Source: Seison nebaliae
Lineage: Eukaryota; Rotifera; Pararotatoria; Seisonacea; Seisonidae
Direction of reading: 5' to 3'
Assembly: GCA_023231475.1 (NCBI GenBank)
Contig: JALJEE010000730.1
Coordinates: forward strand, 1 to 25,899
Length of the DNA: 25,899 nucleotides
The position numbers and the translations under genes were made by a program. The first letter of the stretch is position 1. Each line of letters begins with the position of its first letter. This document shows, piece by piece, positions 1 to 11,813 of the stretch. The notes below the pieces were generated by a model that worked only from the letters and a program-made list of their open reading frames with translations, ran no database searches and was not told where the DNA came from.

Positions 1-702
1 ATTATTTCAGTTTCCACCAAATTTCATTCATTCTCAATTCAGTCACCGTCAACTATCCGTTTAGTTATACATATTACACAGTTTAGTGATATGTATTACC
101 ATTTTCTTCTTCTATTATTAATAGACATTTTCCGAAAAAAATATTCGTCCTCAAACACAATTTTCGTTTATAATTTTTTGAACTTTTTTCTTGAACTAAA
201 CCGTTTCTGTTTGATAATATCAGACTAAATTAAATAATAATCGTTGTGAGAAAATGAAAAAGACAGTTTCAAACAAAAAGAAAATTTTAGCTATTATCTT
301 TCATTTTATTCGATATACAATTATTAATATGTATATTATACATGTATATTCACAATTAAAAAGAAAAAATAATGTTATTCTCGATACGATTGTTCATTGA
401 TAACGATAAAATATATTTCAATATTATTATTATTATTTATTCAAAATTCCCGTCGGGATAAAGAAGAAAAAGTAGAAAAACAAATTTTTGTTATCCTCGG
501 TAGAACTGTCCAAATGAACATCAACAGAATATACACCGGGTTTCATTAATTGTGGAACATAGGAAATCTCACGTTTTATCAAGAAAAGCTTCGAAAAAAA
601 TTCATAAAATGTGAGCCAAACTTTTTTTACCTGTTTTAACCTTATTTTTAGGGCTATATTAAAAATTGAAATTTTTTAAAATAAAACAGGCATAATTTGA
701 AA
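1..702. other. Gene-free AT-rich stretch
   Basis: I see no supported gene here on either strand. The stretch holds a short TTA microsatellite near 421-440 and, at 503-517, a copy of a 15-base motif that recurs with one change inside the repeat block at 2698-2712. The rest is simple AT-rich sequence. Confidence 0.6.
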
Positions 703-846
703 ATGACTAAATCAAAAAAAGTAAGTGAAGATTTACAGTCAGTCATTTTACTTGCCTATAAAGGCAATAAAACTATGAGGCAGGTTTCCAACGAAGTAGG
801 TGTCTTTTGGCGACAATGGGACGAATTTGCAAGATCGGAGAGGTAA
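703..846 (+). pseudogene. Possible decayed Tc1/mariner-like transposase N-terminus
   Basis: An ATG-initiated 47-codon frame begins MTKSKKVSEDLQSVILLAYK and continues with VSNEVGV before a TAA at 844-846. This resembles the first helix-turn-helix of Tc1-like transposases, which typically start with Met, a Lys/Ser-rich stretch, 'LS.D.R..I', an Ala/Gly-rich turn and 'I...LGV'. The same frame after the stop (RPIVEKK..., then DLVRRKDVDLKKTSK) is interrupted by further stops, so only a relic would remain. No DDE catalytic region was seen downstream. The assignment rests on remembered family sequences and a short match, so chance resemblance is possible. A 25-bp inverted repeat lies just downstream at 961-1045. 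Confidence 0.35.
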
Positions 847-960
847 CGCCCGATCGTAGAAAAGAAAATTTTTACACTATAGGATTTAGTTCGAAGAAAA
901 GATGTAGATTTAAAAAAAACCAGCAAAATTCATCAATTTTGATCCAAAAAAGTGAGGGTT

Positions 961-1045
961 GAAATATGGGGTTTTTCATGGTTTTAGCCACTAAATACAT
1001 CTTTGTTATAATTTTCAAAAAAAACCATGGAAAAACCCATATTTC
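961..1045. repeat. Inverted repeat, 25-bp arms, 35-bp spacer
   Basis: The left arm at 961-985 begins GAAATATGGGG, and the right arm at 1021-1045 is its reverse complement apart from a small shift within the G and T runs. Transcribed, it would form a long hairpin. It lies about 115 bases after the transposase-like fragment, so it could be part of the same decayed element or an independent fold-back repeat. Confidence 0.7.
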
Positions 1046-2471
1046 TTTTTTACAAAATTTACAAATACTTACAAACCAAACTTTTTAAGCCATATTTCCA
1101 TCAATTGTTAACACTAACGAGATTTTCGGAAAGTTCAGAAAAAATCCTGTCTAACTTTGTCAAAATTATCTTCCTACATACTATATAATATATAATGAAT
1201 ATATAGTATATATCCATCTAATTAATGCAGTTGAAAAAAATTTCAAAGTATTTCATGGATATTTTCGCTCGGTGATATTTTCCTACGATGTCCATTCCGA
1301 TTTTTCCTGTAACGTCATTGATGAAAAACATGAAGCGTAAAACAAAGAATAATTAGATTTCATTCATTGGTTAATAATTATGTTTGTTAATTAAATTGCA
1401 TTTAACATAGAGGAATAAAAATTATTGTAAATTTTTTCGAAGTCTTCCATTCAATTCCCGATGACGATTACGCGCAACATTCTTTTGCTTCCATCAGATT
1501 ACATTTATTAATTGGACACCGACAGATGAATTTGCAGATAAAATAAACAACAAAAATAATTTTGTGGACATCAGACGTTAACTAATGATAAATCACTAGA
1601 ATAACAAAAATATTTGGAGAAGGAAATTAATTCAAGAGACAGACATATTCTCATCGGAACATACAATGATATGTCATTATTTGAATTTGATGAATTTCGA
1701 TATGATTGATTACAAATAATTATTCTCGTTTAACTCCCTCGTATATTTTGTTGTGTTTGTGTTAACTCCTTGATTTTGATTTTATCTTATCTCGATTGTT
1801 CTAGAAAATCTTCTAATTTCAAATTGTTTGTCTGTTTTCAGATTACATAATTATTACATTGCTTCAAATTCCATCGTAACAGTTATAATTATACAGTGTT
1901 AAATAAAATTGATTAATATGAAAAATATCTGTAACATAAAAAATTTTGTCGTTGAAAAAAAGAATGTGAAAAGGTTAATATTTCTAGTACATTTCTTCAT
2001 CATTTGAAATGATAACTTAAAACAGAAACCGAATATATGATGTGTATCTATGTGATGATATCTTGGGGAGGTTGTTAATATTTCTTCCATTCTCCCTAGA
2101 CTTCTTTAACAAAACTAATTAAATGGTCATTTCCTCACACCGGAAAAGTCTCATGTTTTTCTTTCGGTCATTTCTTCAACCATTTCTCACTCATCTTATT
2201 GTCTACTAAATATATTAGATTTGTTAGTATGGAAATATATTCAGTTAAATTGCTGCCCGATTTTGGTGGTAAACAATGTTTATACAATATTTATCATAAT
2301 AACTAGATAATATAATTTATAACCAAAGTGATGAAGTTCTTCATTTATAATTCTTATATATAAAACAACATATTATTAAAGTATAAGTTATAAAATAATT
2401 AGACCAATAATTAACTGGTACCGAATTCACCAATAATTGACAAAAGGCTAGTGAAACTTTGGTTCGACAAA
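1046..2471. other. Gene-free AT-rich stretch
   Basis: No coding region could be supported. Around 1178-1212 there is a strongly AT palindromic stretch (ACTATATAATATATAAT...TATAGT). Short open frames, for example on the minus strand near 1900-2090, are Phe/Ile-rich translations of T-rich DNA without codon structure, splice partners or recognisable domains. Confidence 0.55.
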
Positions 2472-2730
2472 GGTGGCGAACTGTTCATTTCTGGAAAATG
2501 CAGTTCTGATTTGTATATAAAGATGGCGAAAACGCCGAAAACACATATAAATTTGTATAAAAAGGTGGCGAAAAAGCCGAAAATATACAACCATGGTGGC
2601 GAACTGTCCATTTTAAGAAAATGAAGCTCAGATTTGTATAAAAGGATGGCTAAAACACCGAAAATACATAAGGCGAACTGTCCATTATTAGGGTGGCGAA
2701 CTGTCCGAATGAGAGTGGGGAAAAAAGATT
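2472..2730. repeat. Irregular tandem repeat of two alternating units
   Basis: Two related units alternate. Unit A begins GGTGGCGAACTGT(T/C)CATT and, when complete, ends in GATTTGTATAAAA; copies start near 2472, 2594, 2671 (truncated) and 2691 (truncated). Unit B begins GGTGGCGAAAA.GCCGAAAA; copies start near 2521, 2562 and 2643. Copies differ by substitutions and truncations, so the block is old or decayed. Its GC content is well above the surrounding DNA. The last A copy runs into GAATGAGAGTGGGG. A 15-base piece of it (GAACTGTCCGAATGA, 2698-2712) is matched with one change at 503-517, so the unit is dispersed rather than purely local. Confidence 0.75.
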
Positions 2731-3237
2731 TCGAAAACACCGGGATTCGAATTATGTGAACATTTTCTTTATTTTTTTCATTTCATTTTCAAAATAATTT
2801 CTTTATCTGAAGCTGTTGAAGACCATTTGGTTAGCAATGTTTCGTAATACGAATATTAACATTGCTCCGCCTATAAATACATATATCATTCAAATGATCT
2901 GAAAGAAAATCTACAATATTTTTCCCGATAATAAAATTCAAGGCCATTGAATACTAAAATGGGGAAAGCCATATAAAAGCAACGACGCTGTATGTTGTAA
3001 ATTTTATTTATTGGATTTTTCGAAACTTTTTCTGTTATTTCATCGGAACATCCGACTGGTAAATTAGAACTTCTTTTGCATTAATTGGCGATTCGGTGTT
3101 CTCATTAAACTCTAAAAACATGACGTTACTTGTATAGGAAAAATTATGAAACTTGCTCTAATTAATAAGTTTTCTTGTTCCTCTATAATTCGCTGATGGT
3201 ATATATTACATAAAAAAATGAAACACAAAAATTTCAA
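2731..3237. other. Intergenic stretch downstream of secreted-protein gene
   Basis: No gene could be supported. This is the 3' flank of the minus-strand gene that ends at 3238. I found no canonical AATAAA close to that stop on the minus strand. Confidence 0.5.
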
Positions 3238-3727
3238 CTAAACATTTCGTAATTCTTTGATTTGTGGGAATGAGTGCATCGATTGCGTAATTTCTAATGT
3301 TTTTATTAAATTGCTAATTGAATTTAAAACATGATTTGTAGTAAATTTCTTAGGTAAATCTAAGATATCTTCTATTGGCAACATCAATAGTCTTGACATT
3401 TCACAATGAATACACTTCAATATTGAAATACAACAGAAACTTTCTTAGGTGCATTTGTTGAGAATTCGCTATTGTCTCTTGTATCTGTTTCATCATTTCT
3501 AATTCTTTTTCCTTATCCAGTTTTTTTGAATGTATCTTCGATTTACCAGATAACTTGCGTCGGAAAAACCTCAACGGATTGACTTTCTTGAAAAAATGTT
3601 TTATTTTACTGCTGACACCACACTCTAATGAATGAGATTAAACAAATTCGTTAAATATGAAACCGATGTCAGATTGTAGCATCAGGAAGAAGTAAATGTA
3701 TAGTATGAACTGCAACGGAAACTTCAT
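3238..3727 (-). CDS. Predicted secreted protein, about 115 aa, family unknown
   Basis: I assembled three phase-consistent exons: 3727-3664, 3624-3547 and 3443-3238 (introns 39 and 103 bp, both GT-AG). The product starts with a clear signal peptide (MKFPLQFILYIYFFLMLQS), followed by a basic segment (KIKHFFKKVNPLRFFRRK), a cysteine cluster (C51, C52, C58, C61, plus C23) and a helix-prone C-terminal half ending QIKELRNV. The second exon's frame could also read on into KSKIHSKKLDKEKELEMM, so the 103-bp intron is the least certain part. The start was chosen because it opens directly with the hydrophobic leader; a TATTTAA sequence lies about 30 bases upstream. I do not recognise the family. It could be a small extracellular ligand or a lineage-specific secreted protein. 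If the first intron is wrong, it may be a broken gene. Confidence 0.5.
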
Positions 3728-4636
3728 TACAAGGAAAAAGAAAATTGAAAATTAAATATGGCATTTCGAAATGGAACAACATTTTTAGGTTTTAACAATA
3801 GTACGTATGAGAGGAAATTATGGTTCATGTCTTGAAGCACTGACATTATAGCTTTTTAAAGTCCATAAAAAGATAATTCATACGATTTACTAATTAATAT
3901 AGCTTAGCAATTACTTCAAAAAAGAAGTAGGACGTTATTCAAAATTAAAATTACAAAACAAAATTTATAAAAGGTTAATATTTAAAAAATACAGTTGATT
4001 CTAAATTGAAATCAAAGTTTTAGATACAGTTTTTTAAGCAAGAAGAGTTAATACTTATGTTCTTATACCTAACTAAGTAACCTTTTTAAAACTTCCCTTT
4101 TTTTATTAGAAATATTAAACAACTGATATTGAATACTTATGATTTGTTGGAATTTCCAATGTTGGAATTCATACGTCGAGCTGTCAACATATCATCATCA
4201 CTCGTTCGAGAATCGTCTAGTGGTGAAGTTTCATTTTCATAATATGAAGTTTCAATTTAATAAATTAATGCATTAACAGGACATTTTGCATAAGAGTTCA
4301 TTTTTCTTTCTCCCGCATGTTTCGAAAATATCGTTTAAAAGTTTTATCCTTCTCAATTAAAAAAACCTTTTATGCCTATCTTGTAGAGCATGTATAATTA
4401 CATTAGAAAAATTAAAAATTAAAAAAAAAAATTAAATTATGACATAATTATTGAGCATTTTCTAAAAGTTGTGTTTTTGCATTTCCGAATCAACCGTAAA
4501 CTATTTTAAATCGTGGTTTGATTTTTTAAAATCGTCACCATCGAAAACCCCCTTATGTGAATTTTCAACGATTTTGGAAATACTGAAGCATTACTTTTCA
4601 TGTAGTTTATAGCGCAAAATATGCACGTATTTGAGC

Positions 4637-4650
4637 GCACTTAAAAGTGC
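4637..4650. repeat. Perfect 14-bp palindrome
   Basis: GCACTTAAAAGTGC is fully self-complementary. It lies about 210 bases from the hairpin cluster at 4858-4937. Confidence 0.8.
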
Positions 4651-4857
4651 ACAGATTCTTGAAGTAATTATGTAGAAAAAATTCATTATTAATTGTTAAC
4701 CTATATTCAAAAAATCAAACAGTTTGGATCAATATTCATGATTGTATCAAGGAAAATGTAACGAGCATTTTTTAGTTTTTTCTCGATTTTTGTTGAAATA
4801 TGGCGCCATTTTGTGAAAATAGTCATACCTACTGTATAGTCATTATAAAAAAGTTTT

Positions 4858-4937
4858 CAGCGAAGCTGTTCGCCTCGCTGAGCCGAACAAATGTACGTAC
4901 AAATTCAGACGACCAATGTATAGGAGTTTCGCGAAAC
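4858..4937. repeat. Cluster of short palindromes and nested hairpins
   Basis: CAGCGA at 4858-4863 pairs with TCGCTG at 4875-4880. Nested inside the same bases, GCGAA at 4860-4864 pairs with TTCGC at 4869-4873 around a GCTG loop, so two mutually exclusive hairpins are possible. They are followed by the palindromes TGTACGTACA (from 4892) and GTTTCGCGAAAC (from 4926). The density of self-complementary GC-bearing sequence is unlike the flanks. Confidence 0.7.
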
Positions 4938-5395
4938 ACTTGTTTTTCAAATTCCAGACATCAAAATTTTTGTACGTAAAAAATACATTTTGTTCGTGTT
5001 CGTTTCCCCAGCACTAGTTGGAAAGAGATTGAAATCTATAAAGACTATAAGAAAATGTTTTTTTATTAAATTTCATTACAAAAATCTAGTCAAAAATCGA
5101 AAATTAAAAAAATGGATGAATACCGCGTATTTCCAGTAAGACTTTCCTTATCTTGAATCACGCCCTTTGTTTAGATTATCAGAATAAAATTTTTATATAT
5201 TATTCTAACTATTTACCTCATATCCATAATGGAACATGTACTTTTTTCATTTTGATAAATCGGTTAATTGTTTATTTTAATTGGATTATCGTGGAAATAT
5301 TTGAAGAATACAAAAATTATTTAAATAAATTTTCTTAGTTTCCGAAAGTCTTATTGTTAAAATGATGTTAAATGTCTATTGCTTGATTCAAACGT

Positions 5396-6029
5396 TTACT
5401 CTTTCTTTTCACCTTCTTTTTTTGCCTTAGCGGCTAATATTTGCTCCATATATTCGTACAATTCATTAACTTCGATTGCCAATAAATCAAAGTAAATCAA
5501 TCCTACTGGATCTTCCGTTTTTTCTTTGCCGTCCGCAGGAAGAGCATTCTTTAATTCTTCGAAAGTTATATCTTCCTGAAAATAGGAAATGTTTCAAATT
5601 TGCGTTTGAAAATAATTAACTGTTTTACCAAACAACGATTCGACTTCTTTCTATTTGATTAGAAAGTTTAAATATTTTGTTATAAATTAATGTGTTATAA
5701 CAATTAACTTTATACAGTTTTCCAATAACATCCCGTAAGACAATTTCTTGTTTGTCCTAAAAATTTAGTTAGAAAACCGTAAATTTCAATTTAAATTAAG
5801 ATTAGGAACGTTGCTGAGTTGAGCGAAACGTTCCATTGCCAGTTGTTGATATTGATGCTTAAAGCGAAATAATCAAAAGTGAAAGATAAAGAAAACGTTA
5901 AACAATTCTGTTCACAATTTCTTCATCTGTTGCAGCCGGTTCTTTTTTTGTAGCATTTGCAGGTTTTGTTTCAATTGAAATTGCGAAACAAGCGACGACT
6001 GCGCTAAAAACAAATATTTTAAAACTCAT
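5396..6029 (-). CDS. Predicted secreted helical protein, about 129 aa, family unknown
   Basis: Four exons fit in phase: 6029-5916 (38 codons), 5857-5810 (16 codons), 5756-5709 (16 codons) and 5575-5396 (59 codons plus TAA). The product opens with a signal peptide (MSFKIFVFSAVVACFAISIE), with likely cleavage shortly after, then a Lys/Glu-rich linker (ATKKEPAATDEEI). The rest is cysteine-free and strongly helical (HQYQQLAMERFAQLSN; DKQEIVLRDVIGKLYK; EDITFEELKNAL...), with a charged lysine-rich tail (AKAKKEGEKKE). The two internal exons are both exactly 48 bp. The first donor could lie 12 bases further on, and a 22-bp segment at 5650-5629 (KEVESLF) has splice-like ends and might be an extra exon. 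A TATAAA box sits about 45 bases before the ATG. I do not recognise the family; no neighbour explains its role. Confidence 0.65.
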
Positions 6030-6068
6030 TTTGTAAAAATTGAATCATTTATTGGCTGTGAAGACGTT

Positions 6069-6079
6069 GATTTATAAAG
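6069..6079 (-). promoter_or_regulatory. Candidate TATA box of the secreted helical protein gene
   Basis: On the minus strand the sequence reads CTTTATAAATC, ending about 40 bases before the ATG at 6029. That spacing leaves room for a transcription start and a very short 5' leader. It is assigned by position and motif only. Confidence 0.5.
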
Positions 6080-7090
6080 AAGTTTCTCTAGAAAAATAAA
6101 ATAATTCGTAAATCATTAGAAGTATTAAATTACAATATTTTCATCATTATTTTCAAATTATGCTCAATAACTTCAGATAATTTTCAGAAATAGATGATTA
6201 AATGATATTTAGGTAGAAAGTTTCTTCTTCCTTATCTTCCAAATTGAAAGTAATATTTTCATTCGATTCCAATCATTTAATCGTCAAATATATTCCTAAT
6301 TTAGATGAAATTGCAAAATAATATCCTGAAAGTAAATTTGCCTATATTTTTAATGATATTTTAAATATAACATTAGATTTATCAGTTTCAATAATTATTA
6401 TTTATTATAAAATTTTAATTAAAGTCAGCAAATTTTTTATTGCTTTTTAAAAGTTAAATGAAATGATGTTGTTATTCTCCCACCGAGTTACTTTCACCCC
6501 GAAAAAAAATTGAACAGAAAATGAGATTTAAAGGGGTTTAAACCCAGAGCAGAATTCTGCTCATTGAAAGTTAACGTAATAGGGTTCCATCGAAAGAGAA
6601 TTTTATGCTCTTTAATTTTTAAAAAATAAATATTTGTTTTAATATTAATCTCGATTTTTTATTACTTATCCAAATTTGATGAAAAGGGTATCATTAAATA
6701 GCCACGTTCAAGTTCTATTGCTTAAAATTTTTTTAAATTAAAATCTTTATTTTTTATTCTATCTATTATCTGGAAATTAAAGCATTTTCCAAAGATAACT
6801 TTGAAAATAATTCTGTGAAAAGTAATTGCCCTTAACAATTGATAATAGGCAGCCTTTATGAACACCTTTCTTGCGGGAGAAGTAAAGTTTTAGAAGATAA
6901 AGAGAAAGATCTAAAATAGCAATGTCATCTATCTACATATTACATAACATTTGAGAACGAACAAATAAGACTTTTTTAAAGTATATAAGAAGTAAAAGAA
7001 CAGAAGATAATGAGAACAGAATGACTGGAAAATAAATAAAAATAGATTCCATCTGTTGTCTTTAAGTGTTTTTGACATGTTATCCCATCA
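6080..7090. other. Intergenic stretch with paired palindromes
   Basis: No gene was supported. The notable content is the pair of perfect palindromes at 6534-6545 and 6547-6562. The rest is AT-rich. Confidence 0.55.
6534..6562. repeat. Two adjacent perfect palindromes (12 and 16 bp)
   Basis: GGGTTTAAACCC at 6534-6545 is followed after one base by GAGCAGAATTCTGCTC at 6547-6562. Both are perfectly self-complementary without a spacer. The pair is much more GC-rich than the flanks. Possible explanations include a dimer-binding regulatory site or the junction of a decayed element. Confidence 0.75.
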
Positions 7091-7788
7091 CTAGAAAGGA
7101 TTATATTGTTTTTTGTTCACATTAAATACACCATGGGGTCTATAGAATGTGTCTTTAACAATCTCGTTCCGGGCATAGATTTTTTTAGTTGGCATCATCG
7201 AATTTTCATCATCATAATTCCATCCGTATTCCATAGATGAAAGAACTGGGAAGTGGAATTTGTCTTGAGGAGATTTCTTATTCCTCAATCTTAAATACTT
7301 ACAACGACCCTCACTCTCCATCATTTCATGACACAACTTATCGTAAAGAATACTTAGCGTTTCCACATCGTCTACCGGTTTCATGGGTTTCATTATGGAA
7401 CCATTTCCGAATAAATCGGTGGGATATGTTATAATCTTTTTGTCTCTGCGTGGAACAGTTACAACAGGTATATCGTTATATAATTTATATGCCAGTTCGC
7501 AAGGTTTCATGTACTTCTCTTATTATGATGTAAAAAAGATGAATTCCAAAGAAATTATTTTAAGAAACCTAATGCTCTTTCTTTACATTTCCTTAGTCGC
7601 ATCTCATCATCGACATCATCCTTCAACTTTTTTATAGCTGCGTCGATAGCTACTAAATATTTAGAATTATCTTTCATATCAGCCGGTTCATAGTTACGAA
7701 TAAAGTGCTTAATTTGAGCAGTTATCTCTTTGGCCACATGTTGTTCGAATGCAAGTTTCTTGCAAACATTATTTCCTGGACTTGTCAT
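7091..7788 (-). CDS. Two-exon protein, about 215 aa, possible axonemal (CFAP144/FAM183-like)
   Basis: The exons are 7788-7569 and 7518-7091, with a 50-bp intron; phase 1 on both sides joins RAL to EKYMKPC. The N-terminal ~75 residues are charged and helical (KEITAQIKHFIRNYEPADM, then KKLKDDVDDEMRLRKCKERA). The C-terminal part carries basic, proline- and tyrosine-rich segments without predicted helices and a conserved-looking run, KFHFPVLSSMEYGWNYDDE (residues ~164-182), followed by RPHGVFNVNKKQYNPF at the end. A Pro-x-(Thr/Ser)-Ser-x-Glu-Tyr-Gly-Trp-like segment is what I remember from FAM183/CFAP144-type ciliary microtubule proteins, and extended Pro/Tyr-rich loops fit microtubule inner proteins. 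That assignment is tentative. The start is the first Met of the open frame. The gene is divergent from SEC23, about 550 bases apart. Confidence 0.75.
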
Positions 7789-8339
7789 TCGTCACCTCAA
7801 TCTCAAATTAATAAAATGAATTGAATAATAAATTTGTTTTTTGGTTTTCTTCTAAACTGAATTTATTCAAATATCATTCTGAATAAATTTAATCTAAAAA
7901 AACAACAAACAAAATGTTATGGTTATTTCGGTAATCATGTTGATTTGAAACTTATTCAGTTTCTTTTTCTTGATATTAGGGCTAGTTTTTAATATTTTGA
8001 ATAACAAAAAATTTTATAGTATAGAAGAAATTGATATGCTAAATGAGGATGATATTGTTAAATTACTATTTTAGTTTATTCCGATAAAATCAATTTAAGA
8101 TTTCTAGCAACGAATTAAATGGGAATTTCGTATCTTTGAATTTGTGGCCGATGTAAAATTAACTTCTCTAATGATTACTGCCACGTCTTATGGAAGAACG
8201 TTACGATTAGTTTGTCTTAAAATATTAGTATAGATATTTGTTAGTGGAAGGGAAATCATCAACTTTATGCGGAGGAGAATTTTCTTTGAGAAATTTTGAA
8301 AAGAAAAGAATTTTATAAATTTCGTTAAACTTCTTCAAA
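7789..8339. other. Divergent intergenic region upstream of SEC23
   Basis: This is the shared upstream region of the minus-strand 7.1 kb gene and SEC23. A short plus-strand open stretch ending near 8070 (IEEIDMLNEDDIVKLL) looks mildly coding-like but has no start codon or convincing splice partners. No clear promoter motif was found. Confidence 0.5.
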
Positions 8340-11335
<2,996 letters not shown>

Positions 11336-11813
11336 TGAAATGAAACTGATATAAAAACTTTTAATCCTCTTGTTGTTATTCGTTCCTATCGAACTCGTCG
11401 ATATTCATTAAGATGACATTTAAATTCCGATCTTATTTTCTTAATATCTTTATCATCTTCTTTATCTGCTCTTCTTTTTCTGATTAAACAACTTTTTTGT
11501 CCTCCATCTACCTTTTAATTTCCTTTGTTCTTTTGAGAAATCATTTTAACTTCCATACCATACCTTCCAAATATCATTAGAATGAGAAGAAACCCGAAAT
11601 AAAATTGAAATAAATACGAAAATACTTAATAACAATTTAATTGATAATTTTGAAAAATAATTACAGTATTTTATTTATAAAAAAAATTCTATGAAACGTT
11701 ATTGAAAATCCGACGAGAGTGAATCAAATTAAAATAATTGGTGTAAAAAGTTGAGTGAAAAAATTGATGAAATTTGTAAAATGAAATCTATGAAAATAAG
11801 TTTTTGAAATTCA
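11336..11813. terminator. Convergent 3' region between SEC23 and the phospholipase gene
   Basis: The region holds AATAAA on the plus strand at 11598-11603 and 11609-11614 (for SEC23) and AATAAA on the minus strand at 11675-11670 (for the phospholipase gene). It contains no coding sequence that I can support. Confidence 0.6.

Larger units (their letters stand above)
3728..5395. other. Gene-free stretch with a hairpin-rich centre
   Basis: No coding region was supported. The part from about 4500 to 5000 has higher GC than its surroundings and several perfect palindromes (listed separately), which suggests a decayed transposon or foldback element. A plus-strand open frame near 5153-5338 is AT-rich and shows no domain or splice partner. 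Confidence 0.55.

Noticed and set aside
2411-2740. 109-codon minus-strand frame over the tandem repeat
   Set aside because: The protein repeats only mirror the DNA repeat; hydrophobic content comes from composition, and copies are too diverged and truncated for a coding signal.
5153-5338. Plus-strand 61-codon frame
   Set aside because: It starts at TTG, is Ile/Tyr/Phe/Asn-rich from AT composition, and has no domain.
7960-8075. Plus-strand open stretch with IEEIDMLNEDDIVKLL
   Set aside because: No start codon and no convincing exon joins were found.
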